From Mesostigma viride (taxonomy: Eukaryota > Streptophyta > Mesostigmatophyceae > Mesostigmatales > Mesostigmataceae), in the NCBI GenBank assembly GCA_009746045.1, contig RPFO01000312.1, positions 3,035,377 through 3,099,376 on the forward strand: a stretch of DNA of 64,000 nucleotides, read 5' to 3'. Shown piece by piece: positions 11,701 through 21,556 of the stretch (position 1 is its first letter; each line of letters begins with the position of its first letter). Under the pieces are notes generated by a model. It worked only from the letters and a program-made list of their open reading frames with translations. It was not told where the DNA came from and did no database searches. A program made the translations under genes and the position numbers.

Positions 11701-13871
11701 GATGAGGATTCAGGCTCCCATGGTGTCATCATTGCCCGTGTATGTACATGGTTGGCATTTATGTAATTAATGATGAGGATTCAGGCTCCATTGGTGTCAT
11801 CATGGCCCGTCTACGTACATGGGTGGCATTTATGTATTTAATGATGAGGATTCAGGCTCCCATGGGGTCATCATGGCTTGTCTACGTACATGGAGTCATA
11901 TTGATTCATGGAACAATGAGATACCATTCTTAATTGAAAATTGTTCTTGATACTTTCACATGCATGCCCGGAATCGTGAATTTGTGCGGGTTTCCATGAT
12001 GACAATCCTCATTGAATTCTTGAGCACACAATATTGAGCAATTTAGGGGCACTTCGGCAATGTTGACCATTTTCATTCATGATAAAATTAACATTTAATG
12101 CAATAAATACATATTCCACTCATTTTAATAAACCATGCAAAAACTTTACAAGCACGCTCAAGCTAGGGGTGGGCTGGCATGCACGCGTGGGTGTGGGGGT
12201 GGGCTGGCATGCATGCGTGGGTGTGGGGGGGGCTAGCCTGCATGCGTGGGTGTGTGGGGGGGCTGGCATGCATGCGTGGGTGTGTGTGGGGGGCTAGCAT
12301 GCATGCGTAAGTGTGGGGGGGGCTGGCATGCATGCGTGGGTGTGTGGGGGCTGGCATGCATGCGTGGGTGTGTGGGGGGGCTAGCATGCATGCGTGGGTG
12401 TGGGGGGGGCTGTCATGCATGCGTGGGTGTGGGGGGGGCTGGCATGAATGCGTGGGTGTGGGGGGGGCTAGCATGCATGCGTGGGTGTGGGGGTGGGCTA
12501 GCATGCATGCGTGGGTGTGAGTGTGGGCTAGCATGCATGCGTGGGTGTGGGGGGGGCTAGCATGCATGCGTGGGTGTGGGGGGCCGGGGCCGGGGCTAGC
12601 ATGCATGCGTGGGTGTGGGGGTGGGCTAGCATGCATGCGTGGGTGTGGGGGGGGCTAGCACGCCCCACCCCTCCATCGGCACAGCCAGCCTTGTGAGTCT
12701 ACCCTTAACAACAAGGCTGGTAGGACGACACGCCTGAGCAGCATATGTCATGCCTATCTCAGGCTAATAATGTGTGATTTTGTGCCAACAACCAAGTTGT
12801 TCCACCCAACAACACATTATAAACCCTCTTCCAAAATGCCCAACAAGCCGGACACGTGGAGGACCACACACGCAGTATATAAAGAGAAAATAAGCTGACT
12901 TTTTATCCAGCCAACCTGTGGCTAGCTGCTCTGGTTAGCATGACAAATGCTAACATTTACTCAGTGGGAAAGGTGAAGAGACCATTGGAACAGCCTACCT
13001 GACGCATGTGCCACCAAAGCATTGTGTCCCGCAAAATGCACACTGCCTCCTTTCTAACAAGCACGAGCCGCTCTCTTTAGGAGACAGGTGCCAGCTCGTC
13101 AGTGTCTGGGGAAAATGATGCCGCTGCTTAGGAAGACCGCGTGAATTTCCTCGAACACAACTGTCTATAAAGCAAAAGAAATTTCAGAGAAGCATGGAAA
13201 TAAAAGCATTACACCTTCCCGACAGGTTGCGGGCCACGCGCTGCAGAAAGCCAGCCACGTCACAGACGATTAACTAGCTAAAAGACACCCAGGAATCCAG
13301 CGATGCAGCGCCAGGACCCGCAACTTTCTGGCTGCATCTGGCCGGAAAGAAGGCAAAAAGCTTACGCTCAACGAGGTAAGAAAGCAGGAAAACGCAAGCT
13401 TAAGACGTTTAACACAAGAACGTACCATAACGGGCATTTATTCGTGCCCAGGCGCACAAGAAAGTCCACCCTTTCATGGAGTGGTTGGGCAGTACGCATC
13501 GCGCAGGGCTAATGTTATCTTACCGCAAAATGACGGGAAAGGTAAAGATAGCAGCGGGAATTTTTACGGCTTTAGAAACATCATTAAACTAGCTTTCCTT
13601 ACGACCATCAAAACTGGCAACAATCGACAATCAACCCGGCAGGCATCCAATATACTTTATTCATCCCGACAGAAATTCAGGCCGGACCCCCCCTGCCGAT
13701 GGCAAAGAAAAAAAGCCCGCGACATTATAGATCGCAACCATCCCGCCATAAATTAGAATCAGTAACTAATTTTCTCCAACAATCGAGCATTTCTGCTTTC
13801 CGCGTGCCAGATTTGTCACGTTTCGTCTAAAGGCAGTCGCCATGGCCCCTACCGCAAGGGGTGCGCGCACC
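11343..13871. repeat. Right inverted arm of the foldback element
   Basis: Reverse-complement partner of 779-3580. It is shorter mainly because the minisatellite has fewer copies. It contains a TATA-like sequence (agtatataaagag, about 12873-12885). The frame at 13303-13512 has a mirror counterpart at 1141-1347 in the left arm, but no known domain is seen. Confidence 0.8.
12168..12661. repeat. GCATGCATGC minisatellite, right arm
   Basis: About 17 copies of the same 28-29 bp unit as in the left arm, in inverted orientation. It is roughly 270 bp shorter than the left block. Unit order at the outer edge matches the left arm, including one GC-rich ggccggggcc insert, while the interior has lost copies. 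Confidence 0.9.
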
Positions 13872-14504
13872 ATGCCGACATAGCTTTTGGGCCTCAATTT
13901 GCACCGAAATTTGGTCCGTACCGTCCAGCTCAGTCGGATTATGTATGTGGATCGGCCGTGTTGGTTGCATACGCAGGTATATTAATTCTTGCATTCGCCC
14001 CGGACCTTCCCCAGGACAGGTCAGGATATAACAATAATTCTTGCATTCGCCCCCGCCCTTTCCTATGGCCTGGTCAGGTTTGGGCGCGACGCCACTAGCG
14101 CGGCGCCCGCGACAGAGTGGCCAGGCTCGAGCACGTTTTCTGGATCCCAAGCACCGGATTGGACACTGTCCGAGGACTGGACAGGAATTGGCTGACCAAT
14201 CGGATGCTTGCTCGTCGTCTCCAAAAACATATATAAAGAGCCAAATCGCGCGAACTACGCAATGATCCTTTAAGCAGCGTTACTCTGCCGAAATGTCAAC
14301 CTAGGCCGGTCAAGTGACGCCGAGGTGTTCACCGATAGTTCAGGTCAGCCACAGCGCGCCTTCGAATGTAGGCACGGTCGCATTTTTTTTTAGGAAATGT
14401 AGAATTGTTGTCGACCAGCTACCAACGCCCGACCGGACCCATACAACGGAAACATCAAGGCGATGTGATGTAGGTGTGTCTGATATTCATTAATACACAG
14501 AGCA
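13872..14504. other. Non-coding interval between the foldback element and an AT-rich tract
   Basis: No gene is recognised. A short imperfect tandem duplication (taattcttgcattcgcccc at about 13984 and 14035) is present. A CCAAT box (gaccaatcgg near 14195) and a TATA-like catatataaagag (about 14228-14240) form a plausible core promoter on the plus strand, but no convincing reading frame follows. Confidence 0.35.
14195..14243 (+). promoter_or_regulatory. Possible CCAAT plus TATA core promoter
   Basis: gaccaatcgg lies about 30 bp before catatataaagag, an acceptable CCAAT/TATA spacing. No transcript or frame downstream supports it, so this is motif-level evidence only. Confidence 0.25.
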
Positions 14505-14665
14505 TCGTGAATATAATATATAATATAAATTATATAATATACTATAATTAATATATAATTTTAATTTTATGTTAATTTTAATGTTATTTCATATAACATA
14601 ATATAGCATAATATAATATAATATAATATTATATAAAGTAGTATATAAAAAATTAAAATGTAAAA
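14505..14665. repeat. AT-rich low-complexity tract
   Basis: Runs of taatata and ttaatttt with almost no G or C. Probably a decayed microsatellite; nothing else is visible. Confidence 0.8.
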
Positions 14666-14966
14666 GAAAAATATCTACCTTATTGGGGTTTAATGTTCCT
14701 TTCCAGTTCAGCATAAGTACACTCTTGAGTGTGTGCAATGTTTGGTTATACGCCATTGTCTTAAAATAGCAACCAATGTAAACCTCCGTCCTAACCACAT
14801 TTGGATACAATAAAGACATTGATGCCTGACACATAGCATTCATTGCTTGAAATACCATGCATATTTTGTGTCAATGTTCTGCAGACCACAGCTTCAAGTG
14901 GGCATACTTCGCTTTCCTCAATATAATGGCGACATGGCATTTGGTGAAAGTGGTGAGTGCCATGAA

Positions 14967-15211
14967 GTTGCGCCGGCCGTCGTTATCCATGACGAACTGA
15001 ATGGGTTTCGTGCAAATCAAGTTTTTTGTTTTGGTGTTCCAGTTGCGCCGGCCGGCGTTTCCAATGGTATCTTGCGCGCACTTGCAAAAGCTTGCACGCT
15101 TATCAACATTTTGTGTTGGTAAACATTTTATCACCTCTGGGATTTCCGCCTTCACTACCTGAGTTGCTTCTTTGTGGTTTTCAAATGCAACCGAGTTACG
15201 CCGGCCGTCGT
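14967..15211 (+). repeat. GTTRCGCCGGCCGKCGTT motif array, left part
   Basis: An 18 bp motif occurs at 14967, 15042 and 15195 (the last interrupted by the LTR element). The core alternates between gccggccgtcg and the palindrome-forming gccggccggcg. Spacing alternates about 75 and 150 bp, giving a ~228 bp higher-order unit. Another shared word, gtgcaaatca, follows the motif. The array continues after the LTR element at 24511. Confidence 0.7.
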
Positions 15212-15590
15212 AGTTATGCAACACAAAGCTTGGAATGCTTGGGCACTGCCAAATGGCGTGTGTGTGCGTGAACGACGAGACACCTTGGCATTAGGATAAT
15301 GTGGCACATATACTGCTGGCCAGCCGTCAACGATGGCTGGCCAGACTTTGCGTAAGTTAAACTAACTTACTGATCCTGGACGGACTAACCTATCAGTTAC
15401 AACCTGATCTAGTCAGTCCTAACATGACAACTACAGTCCCGGTACTGAGGTACCGGCTCATCACATACTGAGTACAGCCACGTGTCCATGCCACGACTGT
15501 TCTAGTCCAGCACCGTCCCAGTACCCACTTGGGCGCCGGCGGTGCTGGCACGTGTCCACTTAGGCTACAGGCGGGAGACTTAGACTAACT
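15212..15590 (-). repeat. 3' LTR
   Basis: 379 bp, with one observed difference from the 5' LTR. Its left edge is set by the GTCGT duplication and by the point where similarity to 24132-24510 ends. It contains the inverted pair gctggccagccgtc / gatggctggccag (about 15315-15343), which could form a hairpin in the RNA. Confidence 0.9.
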
Positions 15591-15975
15591 CCCACTTAAA
15601 GTTTTCTTTGGGTTTCAACAGAAACACACATAGCCATCAAATGGACGCAGCCATTCCCCAATGCCTTAAAAAAAACTGTCAGATAACCTACTAGGACCCA
15701 AAGGTCACCTCACACATGTACAAGAGATGCATTAAAAAGGCCCCATGTCTCAAGCATGGTTTCTTAACTGAGTGAGATGGGTGCTCCAGGCCCCAGCATG
15801 TCATGGTCATCCAAACAAGTGTCTCACAAAAATTTATTCAATAAATAACACATTCATCATGTCCCAACTTTCTAGACCAGTGCTTCTCACTGTCAGAAAA
15901 CTACCCAGCTGCCACTGCAGCCTTTCAGCTGCAGTATTAGGCAGGGGTCATGGGCTAACATGTACAATGTGCCAG

Positions 15976-18900
15976 TCACTTCAGACTGTAACCAGGGTTC
16001 ATCAACCCATACAAGACCTGGTATTGTGGTCCTGCTGCTTGTGGCACCTTGGTCAGTGCATCTGCAGCATTGTCTTTGTCCCTGACGTGGGCTTTAGACT
16101 CCAGGTACTTGCATTCCTGTTTTAGCACAATCCAATCCAGGTCCGAGTGTACCGCCAAAGGATTGGCAAGGAAAGAGATGATAGATTGAGAGTCAGTCAG
16201 CAAATGTGCTTTCACTCCTGCAGAGCTACCAGCCTGGTGTTGAAGCCAGACCAGCAAGTGATTGAGATACCTTGCATGCAAGACAGAAGATACCACAGCC
16301 CTGCATTCAGCTACATTGCTACTCACAGCTTTCCTCTTGTGCAATCTACTGAACCAGGAGACTAGTGACTTCTTCCCACCTTGGTTATGCAGGAAAAACA
16401 ATCCAGCCTCTCTGGCTTGAACCTTGGTAACTACCCTGGACTCCATTGAACTATCCATCATGCACGTGATGTGAATGGGAGTAAACAGGTCCAGTGAGTG
16501 AAGCATCAAAGGTGGACCATCATGCAACAACTGCTTGATTGCCCGTGCTCCTACCTCCTGTAGTACCTCATCATCTACCCTGCTCACAAAAGCCAGGTGG
16601 GGTGCACATGTAGCACATAGCCAACCAAGCTTGCCTCTAATGGTAGGGCACATGTCAGGGGTGATGTGAACAGGCAGGACATCCAGACAAGACTTAATGT
16701 ATTCAGCAGAGGCCTGCATGGAACAAACCCAGCTGCCCTGCTGCTGCAGCAACTCAAGCATCATGCCACAGAACTTGACTGGCTCCTTGCCCAGCTCTAG
16801 CTGCTTGCCAATCTCAAAACTGGCAGACACCTGAGCTATGAAAGCATCCACTGCAGCTCTAGGACCTGAGATTAACTGATCATCCCCATGCCAGACAAAC
16901 ATCATCATTCCATCAGGGTGTGGGATGACAAACAAGCAAGGGTCAATGTCATCGTAGGTGGCCCCTAGCTTCATGAATACCTCCTGTGCAGACAGCCTAA
17001 AAATTTTTGGAGCTGACTGCAACCCTTCAACCCCCAGGTTTGGCCTCAACAAGGGTTGTACAATATCCCTGTGCCACACCTTAGGAGTATTCACCACGTA
17101 TACCTGACCTCTCCAGACCTGCTGTGCTATGGCAGGGTCCCCCTTTAGAAAGGCTCTTTTGATATCTGTGGCTTTACACACATAATCCTTCCCTGTATTA
17201 AGCTGATGCAAAAACAAGGAAAGCAACACCTTGAGAGACGTTTGCTGAATACCAGGAGTATAAAGCTCAGCCTCTGTCAGCTCTGTAGAGCCCCTGAACT
17301 CAGTAACACATGGCCTAGCATGGAAAATGGGTGGTCCCCCATCAGCCTGAGGTTTATGCTTGCACACAAACTTTAACCTTAGCTTCTTGGCCCCAGCTGG
17401 CATAGCATCAAGAGGAGTCACAGGTGGTGTGTGTGTGGGACTACGTGCATCTGGAACAACCCACTCCTCCCTGGCTTTGGTAAAAGCCTCAAGCCACTTA
17501 AGAAACCCAATCTGCGTCTGGCAGTCCCGTACAATATCATCATAGGACAGGGGAGACATGGATGCAACATCCCATCTACCAAGCCCAAACGCTGAAGGGT
17601 GTAGCTTTTGAGAGTGTATGAGGTCCTCCACACACGGTTCCTGACCTGGGAGGTACTTGGGCTTAACTGCATTGATGGCAGCATCCAACCCAGTGCTAAT
17701 CTGGCTCAAAGGGATTTTAAAATGATCTAGAGGCACCTGTCCTACCCCTGCCACACTCAACCTCCCAGCTGAGATGACAACACCAGGGTAAGATACAAAA
17801 GGTTCCCCTAACAGGGCATTCCCTGAGTAGCCCTCAACCACCTGAAATGGAGTGGGCATACCCAAGATTTGAATGCTCACCTGACCTTTGACCTGCATTT
17901 TGGTTTTGCCTGAAAAATCTGACACTCTAGCCCATGGTGAGGCCTTCATTTTCAGACCAGATACAGCTTCTGCACTGATGATACTCACCTGTGCTTGGGT
18001 GTCTACAGCCAAAATACTAGGATCTTGACCTGCATCCCCTACAGCATTGACCTGTGCTGTACCTGTTGCCACAACTGCTTTAGTGTTGTGTGCCTTGTGC
18101 AAGGCCTTAAGAATCTCAGCAAATGACTTCCTGGGAACGACAGGATCTGCTCTATTTTGTGACTCTTCCAGGTGTGAGGGAGGTGCTACCTGCTGCTCAC
18201 CCTGTGCACCGTCCTCCTGCCCAGGTGGACTATTGGGTTGTAGTGGGGCTGCACTACTGAGGAACACAGGAGCTTCTACTGTGGTACTAGTGCTTGCATC
18301 AATGACGTCCTTAGCCATTTCATTGGGTGAGATCAATCCACCAGACTCCTGCTCTGAATCCATGTCCAAGAATTCTACCCCTGACACGTCTGCCAGTGGT
18401 GGGTAATAAAGCTTGAGTCTATGCTTGCTGACCACACGCTCTCTGTCATGTTGTATAGTGACTGCAGTCCCTTCTTCATGAATTTTGGTGACTACAGCTG
18501 GACCGTGCCATCTGGCAGAGTGTGCTCTTCCTCTGTCACCCTCTCTGAAAAACAACACATGGTCCCCCACTTCAAACACAGGCCTGGCATTATTTTTGTC
18601 TTTCTTTGCCAGCAACTTGGCTAAGTGCTGCCTTTGTGTGTTGTAGTGAGTGTGTACCTCTGAAGCATAGCTGCCTGACTGAAGGCCAGTTGGGGTGATT
18701 TCCCCAAAAGGTGAGGACATTATTGGTTTGGCATTTAGCTGGGTAGTCACCCCTGCTGCCCAAGATGCCCTGTCAGCATAACTGCCAGAGTCAGCCAACC
18801 TGGATGGCATTTTTCTTATCACATCCCTGATGGCTCTCATGGTACGTTCTACCAACCCCTGACGTTCATGATCTTGAGCCCCAGACACTTCTATCTTGGG

Positions 18901-19200
18901 CAGGTCATTCCTGTCCTGGATGCAGAGAAACTGCTGATCCAGCATTACTTTTTCAATGGGGTGAAAACGTGCCAAGGCTATCTGTAAAGCTCTGTGCAGC
19001 TGCTCTTTATCCATCCCAGGCAGGGGCTCCACTACCACAAACCTTGACCAGGCATCCTTTATGACTAGGTAGTATACCGTGTCCTTCACCACGTGTATAA
19101 CATCCCCAACCAGTTTGCCTCTAGCCAGTGGTGGTGTGGCCACATGCCATTTTCTGGGCTTAGTGTCCATCTTCCCAGTAAAAGTCCTAAATTTAGGACC
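15976..19200 (-). CDS. pol: Pol: integrase core, protease-like, reverse transcriptase, RNase H
   Basis: About 1070 uninterrupted codons. In the 1083-residue open frame that begins at 19227 (its first ~9 residues come from the inserted element), residues 25-135 resemble an integrase core: Asp42, Asp97 and Glu127 in GLVER. Residues 218-275 resemble a GPY/F-type C-terminal domain (ARWHGP). Residues 406-490 look like a retropepsin (AVDTQA in place of DTGA, later ALLGEPF). Residues 665-855 are a copia-type reverse transcriptase with HGDD (780-783) where YVDD is usual. Residues 920-1060 are RNase H with Asp925, Glu974, Asp1012 and a C-terminal NAADALTK typical of copia. Known copia elements put protease before integrase, so this order is odd. 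The frame joins the upstream integrase zinc domain only across an insertion and a one-base phase change, so the product as sequenced is truncated. Confidence 0.85.
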   Translation of the reverse strand, partial: GPKFRTFTGKMDTKPRKWHVATPPLARGKLVGDVIHVVKDTVYYLVIKDAWSRFVVVEPLPGMDKEQLHRALQIALARFHPIEKVMLDQQFLCIQDRNDLPKIEVSGAQDHERQGLVERTMRAIRDVIRKMPSRLADSGSYADRASWAAGVTTQLNAKPIMSSPFGEITPTGLQSGSYASEVHTHYNTQRQHLAKLLAKKDKNNARPVFEVGDHVLFFREGDRGRAHSARWHGPAVVTKIHEEGTAVTIQHDRERVVSKHRLKLYYPPLADVSGVEFLDMDSEQESGGLISPNEMAKDVIDASTSTTVEAPVFLSSAAPLQPNSPPGQEDGAQGEQQVAPPSHLEESQNRADPVVPRKSFAEILKALHKAHNTKAVVATGTAQVNAVGDAGQDPSILAVDTQAQVSIISAEAVSGLKMKASPWARVSDFSGKTKMQVKGQVSIQILGMPTPFQVVEGYSGNALLGEPFVSYPGVVISAGRLSVAGVGQVPLDHFKIPLSQISTGLDAAINAVKPKYLPGQEPCVEDLIHSQKLHPSAFGLGRWDVASMSPLSYDDIVRDCQTQIGFLKWLEAFTKAREEWVVPDARSPTHTPPVTPLDAMPAGAKKLRLKFVCKHKPQADGGPPIFHARPCVTEFRGSTELTEAELYTPGIQQTSLKVLLSLFLHQLNTGKDYVCKATDIKRAFLKGDPAIAQQVWRGQVYVVNTPKVWHRDIVQPLLRPNLGVEGLQSAPKIFRLSAQEVFMKLGATYDDIDPCLFVIPHPDGMMMFVWHGDDQLISGPRAAVDAFIAQVSASFEIGKQLELGKEPVKFCGMMLELLQQQGSWVCSMQASAEYIKSCLDVLPVHITPDMCPTIRGKLGWLCATCAPHLAFVSRVDDEVLQEVGARAIKQLLHDGPPLMLHSLDLFTPIHITCMMDSSMESRVVTKVQAREAGLFFLHNQGGKKSLVSWFSRLHKRKAVSSNVAECRAVVSSVLHARYLNHLLVWLQHQAGSSAGVKAHLLTDSQSIISFLANPLAVHSDLDWIVLKQECKYLESKAHVRDKDNAADALTKVPQAAGPQYQVLYGLMNPGYSLK

Positions 19201-20919
19201 AAGTGGAATTAAAAAATAAATATGCAAACATTAAAATTTGACCCTGGCATTCGTGCCCATGACAGATAACACACTTTTTTAGTTTCTATCAAAAACCTGG
19301 GGTCAAATAATTACATTTAGTGCATGAATGGGCCCTGCCACCTGCCAGACCTCAAAGCGCGAATTTGGCCAAAATGTGGGTTTTAGGACCATTAGGACCA
19401 ATTATTGTCAACGCATGACCATGCTATCCACACGGTCCCTTGAGCATCTTACAAGCGCTAGGGGACCCTACGAGGCCTTGGGATGGCGGGGCAGCGTATA
19501 ACAAGGCCATACCCTGCTGTGGCTGCCTCTATATATACGCGTGATTAACGGTGTCACAGATGGTGCAGGTAATGCAATATAGGGTTGCATGGTTGCTGAG
19601 GTTGCCCGGCTTGAACATGGCCCACCCCTTGCGGTAAACTTTCTCTAAGCATATGCCAAACCTTCTTTGACATCACGGACATGCTGGCCACCACCCAGCG
19701 ATGAAAAAACATTGCATTTGCATTGCAACTAACACATGAATGCAGCCAAATCAAGTTACAAAACAACGTTGTGCTAACATGCAACGCTTTGTGAGCGAAT
19801 TCAGGGTGCATGTAACACGTAAACCATACTGTATATACTGTCTGAGAACACCCTGAACGACTGCAGGCCATAGGACCATGGTTTATAACTAACACATGAG
19901 TAAAACTGCTCTTACGCATGTGTGTTTTAGCTGCAGCGGACGACGAAGATAGAGACGTAAAAAAATGTATGACGTAAACCAACTATGTGTGACAGTTATG
20001 TGCACAGAGAGCGTCCCCTCTTTTTAGGCATAGCTGGCTGACTCAAAACACCACGACAGCGTTGCCAGTTACACTCATGATCTAGGACAACCCGGCACTT
20101 ACCTGCTACTTACGTCGCCTCATTCCAGATGGTCGCAAAAAAGTCGCTGAAATCCGCAGCGAGGTCAGCTTTCCGAGAGCTGAGCGCACCAAAGCTGGCC
20201 AACCGGTTCGACAATGATATAAACCACGCTTGTGCTGCGTTCTAGGTCCAAGAAATACCGAAAGTGAAGACCTATAAGGTGCGCTCGCTGCCCAGCCTGA
20301 ACGTCCCTAAAACATGGTCGACAATGGAAATCGGGCAAGAATATCACGGCCCAGGCGCTCCCATGTCAAATACTCCGTTTCTAAACTCCAGACTATAATA
20401 AAAATCGTCCACAAAAATTTCCTGGCTTGATTCGCACCACCATTGCTAATACACTAACATGTTTGTGCCAAAATCGACCCTCCGCGAGCAGGCGATCTGC
20501 GACCCATTTGTGTTGTGCCGCTGTGATACAGCGCTACACATAAAAACTTGCGCAGAAAATATTCACAGCCTTTAAGCATAACTAACAACCTTTCGTTTTT
20601 GCTACTGGGCGCCCGAAATGATAAACGCACGTGAAAACGCCGGCCACGATTGTCAGGTCGCCATATCCACCTCACTTCATTCCCGCACCCACTTTTTCGC
20701 TCCAAAATCGGTTATATTTTTGGTCGAGGTACCTACTTTCCCGCCATTATACCCGGTACCCGGGTACGGAATCCGGGTACCATGTGCCGGTACCACGGGT
20801 CGGGTACATCATGCCGGGTACGGTCCACATGGGGTACGGTCCATATAGTGAACCCCCCCCGGTACCTCGGTTATAGTGACCACTAGGACGATTTAGGACA
20901 AAGTCCTAAATTTAGGACC
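19201..20919. mobile_element. 1.7 kb non-coding insertion inside pol
   Basis: The 20 bp AAAGTCCTAAATTTAGGACC stands at 19181-19200 and again at 20900-20919, and the pol coding sequence stops at one and resumes at the other. The inserted DNA has no credible gene. It holds a TATA-like tctatatatacgcg (about 19529) and a cluster of GGTACC/GGGTAC words (20755-20870). The duplicated target contains the perfect 16 bp palindrome GTCCTAAATTTAGGAC, and the element end next to it (ctaggacgatttaggac) partly repeats it. Element class is unknown; a LINE/SINE-like or solo-LTR-like insertion with a long target duplication is possible. Confidence 0.7.
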
Positions 20920-21484
20920 GTGGGATGATTAACATTAGGAGCATATAGCTGACATTGCTCACAGTGTTTACGTACGTGCCTGCACATCTGTTCCAGATCA
21001 TGGCCTTGTATTTTATTGGCTAGCCTTTCAGCCACAGCCTCATGGCCCATAACCTTGTGCAGTTGCTCTGCTAGAGCACCATACGTGATTACCTTTTCTG
21101 CTGCTGCACTAAGGGAGGCTATGGTTGGGTCACGCATCATGTGTGACAGTGTCATGTCATATGCCACTTCCCAATCCACATCATCACACTCAGGCAACAC
21201 TTGGCAGACAGAAGGTAACAGGAAACCATTTGTGAAAAATGGTGAGGGTAGCTTACAGGTGTCACCCTGGTCTGCCGCCCCGCGCGGTTGTAGCGCCCTG
21301 GCGTTGTCTTGTTGTGCCGGGGTGCCGTGCAGCGCGCTCCTGCTGCAATGGGGTGACGTGTTTTCCAGCATCCAGGACAAACATCAACGTCAGAACCATA
21401 GTCGGGTTTGCCTTTCCAGCAGTCATCTTTTAGGTGCCCCTTACAAAGGCACCTGGTGCAATGCTTGGTGGGGTCATGAGGCAA
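20920..21484 (-). pseudogene. Gag-pol junction: zinc knuckles and integrase H2C2 domain, frame broken
   Basis: In one frame the segment starting at 21484 gives a perfect CX2CX4HX4C zinc knuckle (CTRCLCKGHLKDDC) followed by CX2CX4HX7C, as in retroviral-type nucleocapsids. In another frame, ending at the insertion, it gives LHKVMGH...HCEQC, the HHCC zinc-binding domain that starts retroelement integrases. The switch falls near 21310, where the two assembled versions of this locus differ by one base (gttgtc against gtgtc). The break may therefore be a sequencing error. The integrase core resumes beyond the 1.7 kb insertion. Confidence 0.75.
21474..21482 (-). promoter_or_regulatory. Candidate +1 frameshift site at the gag UGA stop
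   Basis: Reading minus, gag codons gcc tca tga end the gag frame. Skipping the single T of TGA gives gac ccc acc, the zinc-knuckle frame. TCA-TGA-C resembles the shifty-stop arrangement known from antizyme (UCC UGA). The same bases occur in the second version of the locus (27586-27594), so this is not just one read error. No pseudoknot was checked. Confidence 0.4.
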
Positions 21485-21556
21485 CCTCTTGTCCCCCCTG
21501 CTGGCTTAGCACCCCCTGGCTTGCTGGCTCCCCCTCTTTGTTTTCTGTTTTTATTG

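Larger units (their letters stand above)
3031..11893. repeat. ~70 bp satellite array, 8.9 kb
   Basis: About 125 units of 70-71 bp. Each has a near-constant core (atgaggattcaggctcccat, then ggtgtcatcatgg and ctacgtacatgg) and a variable tail. Recurrent tails are gatgtcaaggaatagtaa, ttggcatttatgtaatta, atgtcaaagaaaaaaaa, atgtttcataaaaaaa and atggcatgtatgtaatta. Recurrent mid-variants are cccgtc, cttgtc and ctggcc, with tcatcatgg or tctccatgg before them. Units run on the minus strand from 3031 to about 3580 and on the plus strand after that. Because 70 is not a multiple of three, frames up to 270 codons cross several units by chance; I do not treat them as genes. Confidence 0.93.
779..13871. 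mobile_element. Giant foldback-type non-autonomous transposon (13.1 kb)
   Basis: Sequence from 779 inwards is the reverse complement of sequence ending at 13871, arm for arm: outer unique region, GCATGCATGC minisatellite, inner unique region, then the start of a satellite array. Both ends carry the 12 bp palindrome GGTGCGCGCACC (779-790 and 13860-13871) next to CCTTGCGG or its complement. Similarity stops abruptly outside it. The arms are not identical: minisatellite copy number differs and there are scattered substitutions. No transposase-like frame exists inside, so the element would need an enzyme from elsewhere. Foldback or Mutator-like elements with long, tandem-repeat-bearing inverted repeats are the closest known architecture. 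That class assignment is inference. The palindrome could be part of the terminus or a 12 bp target duplication; being a palindrome, it cannot be told apart here. Confidence 0.75.

Noticed and set aside
3031-11893. CRISPR-like array
   Set aside because: Repeats are contiguous ~70 bp units without unique spacers, in a eukaryotic transposon context.
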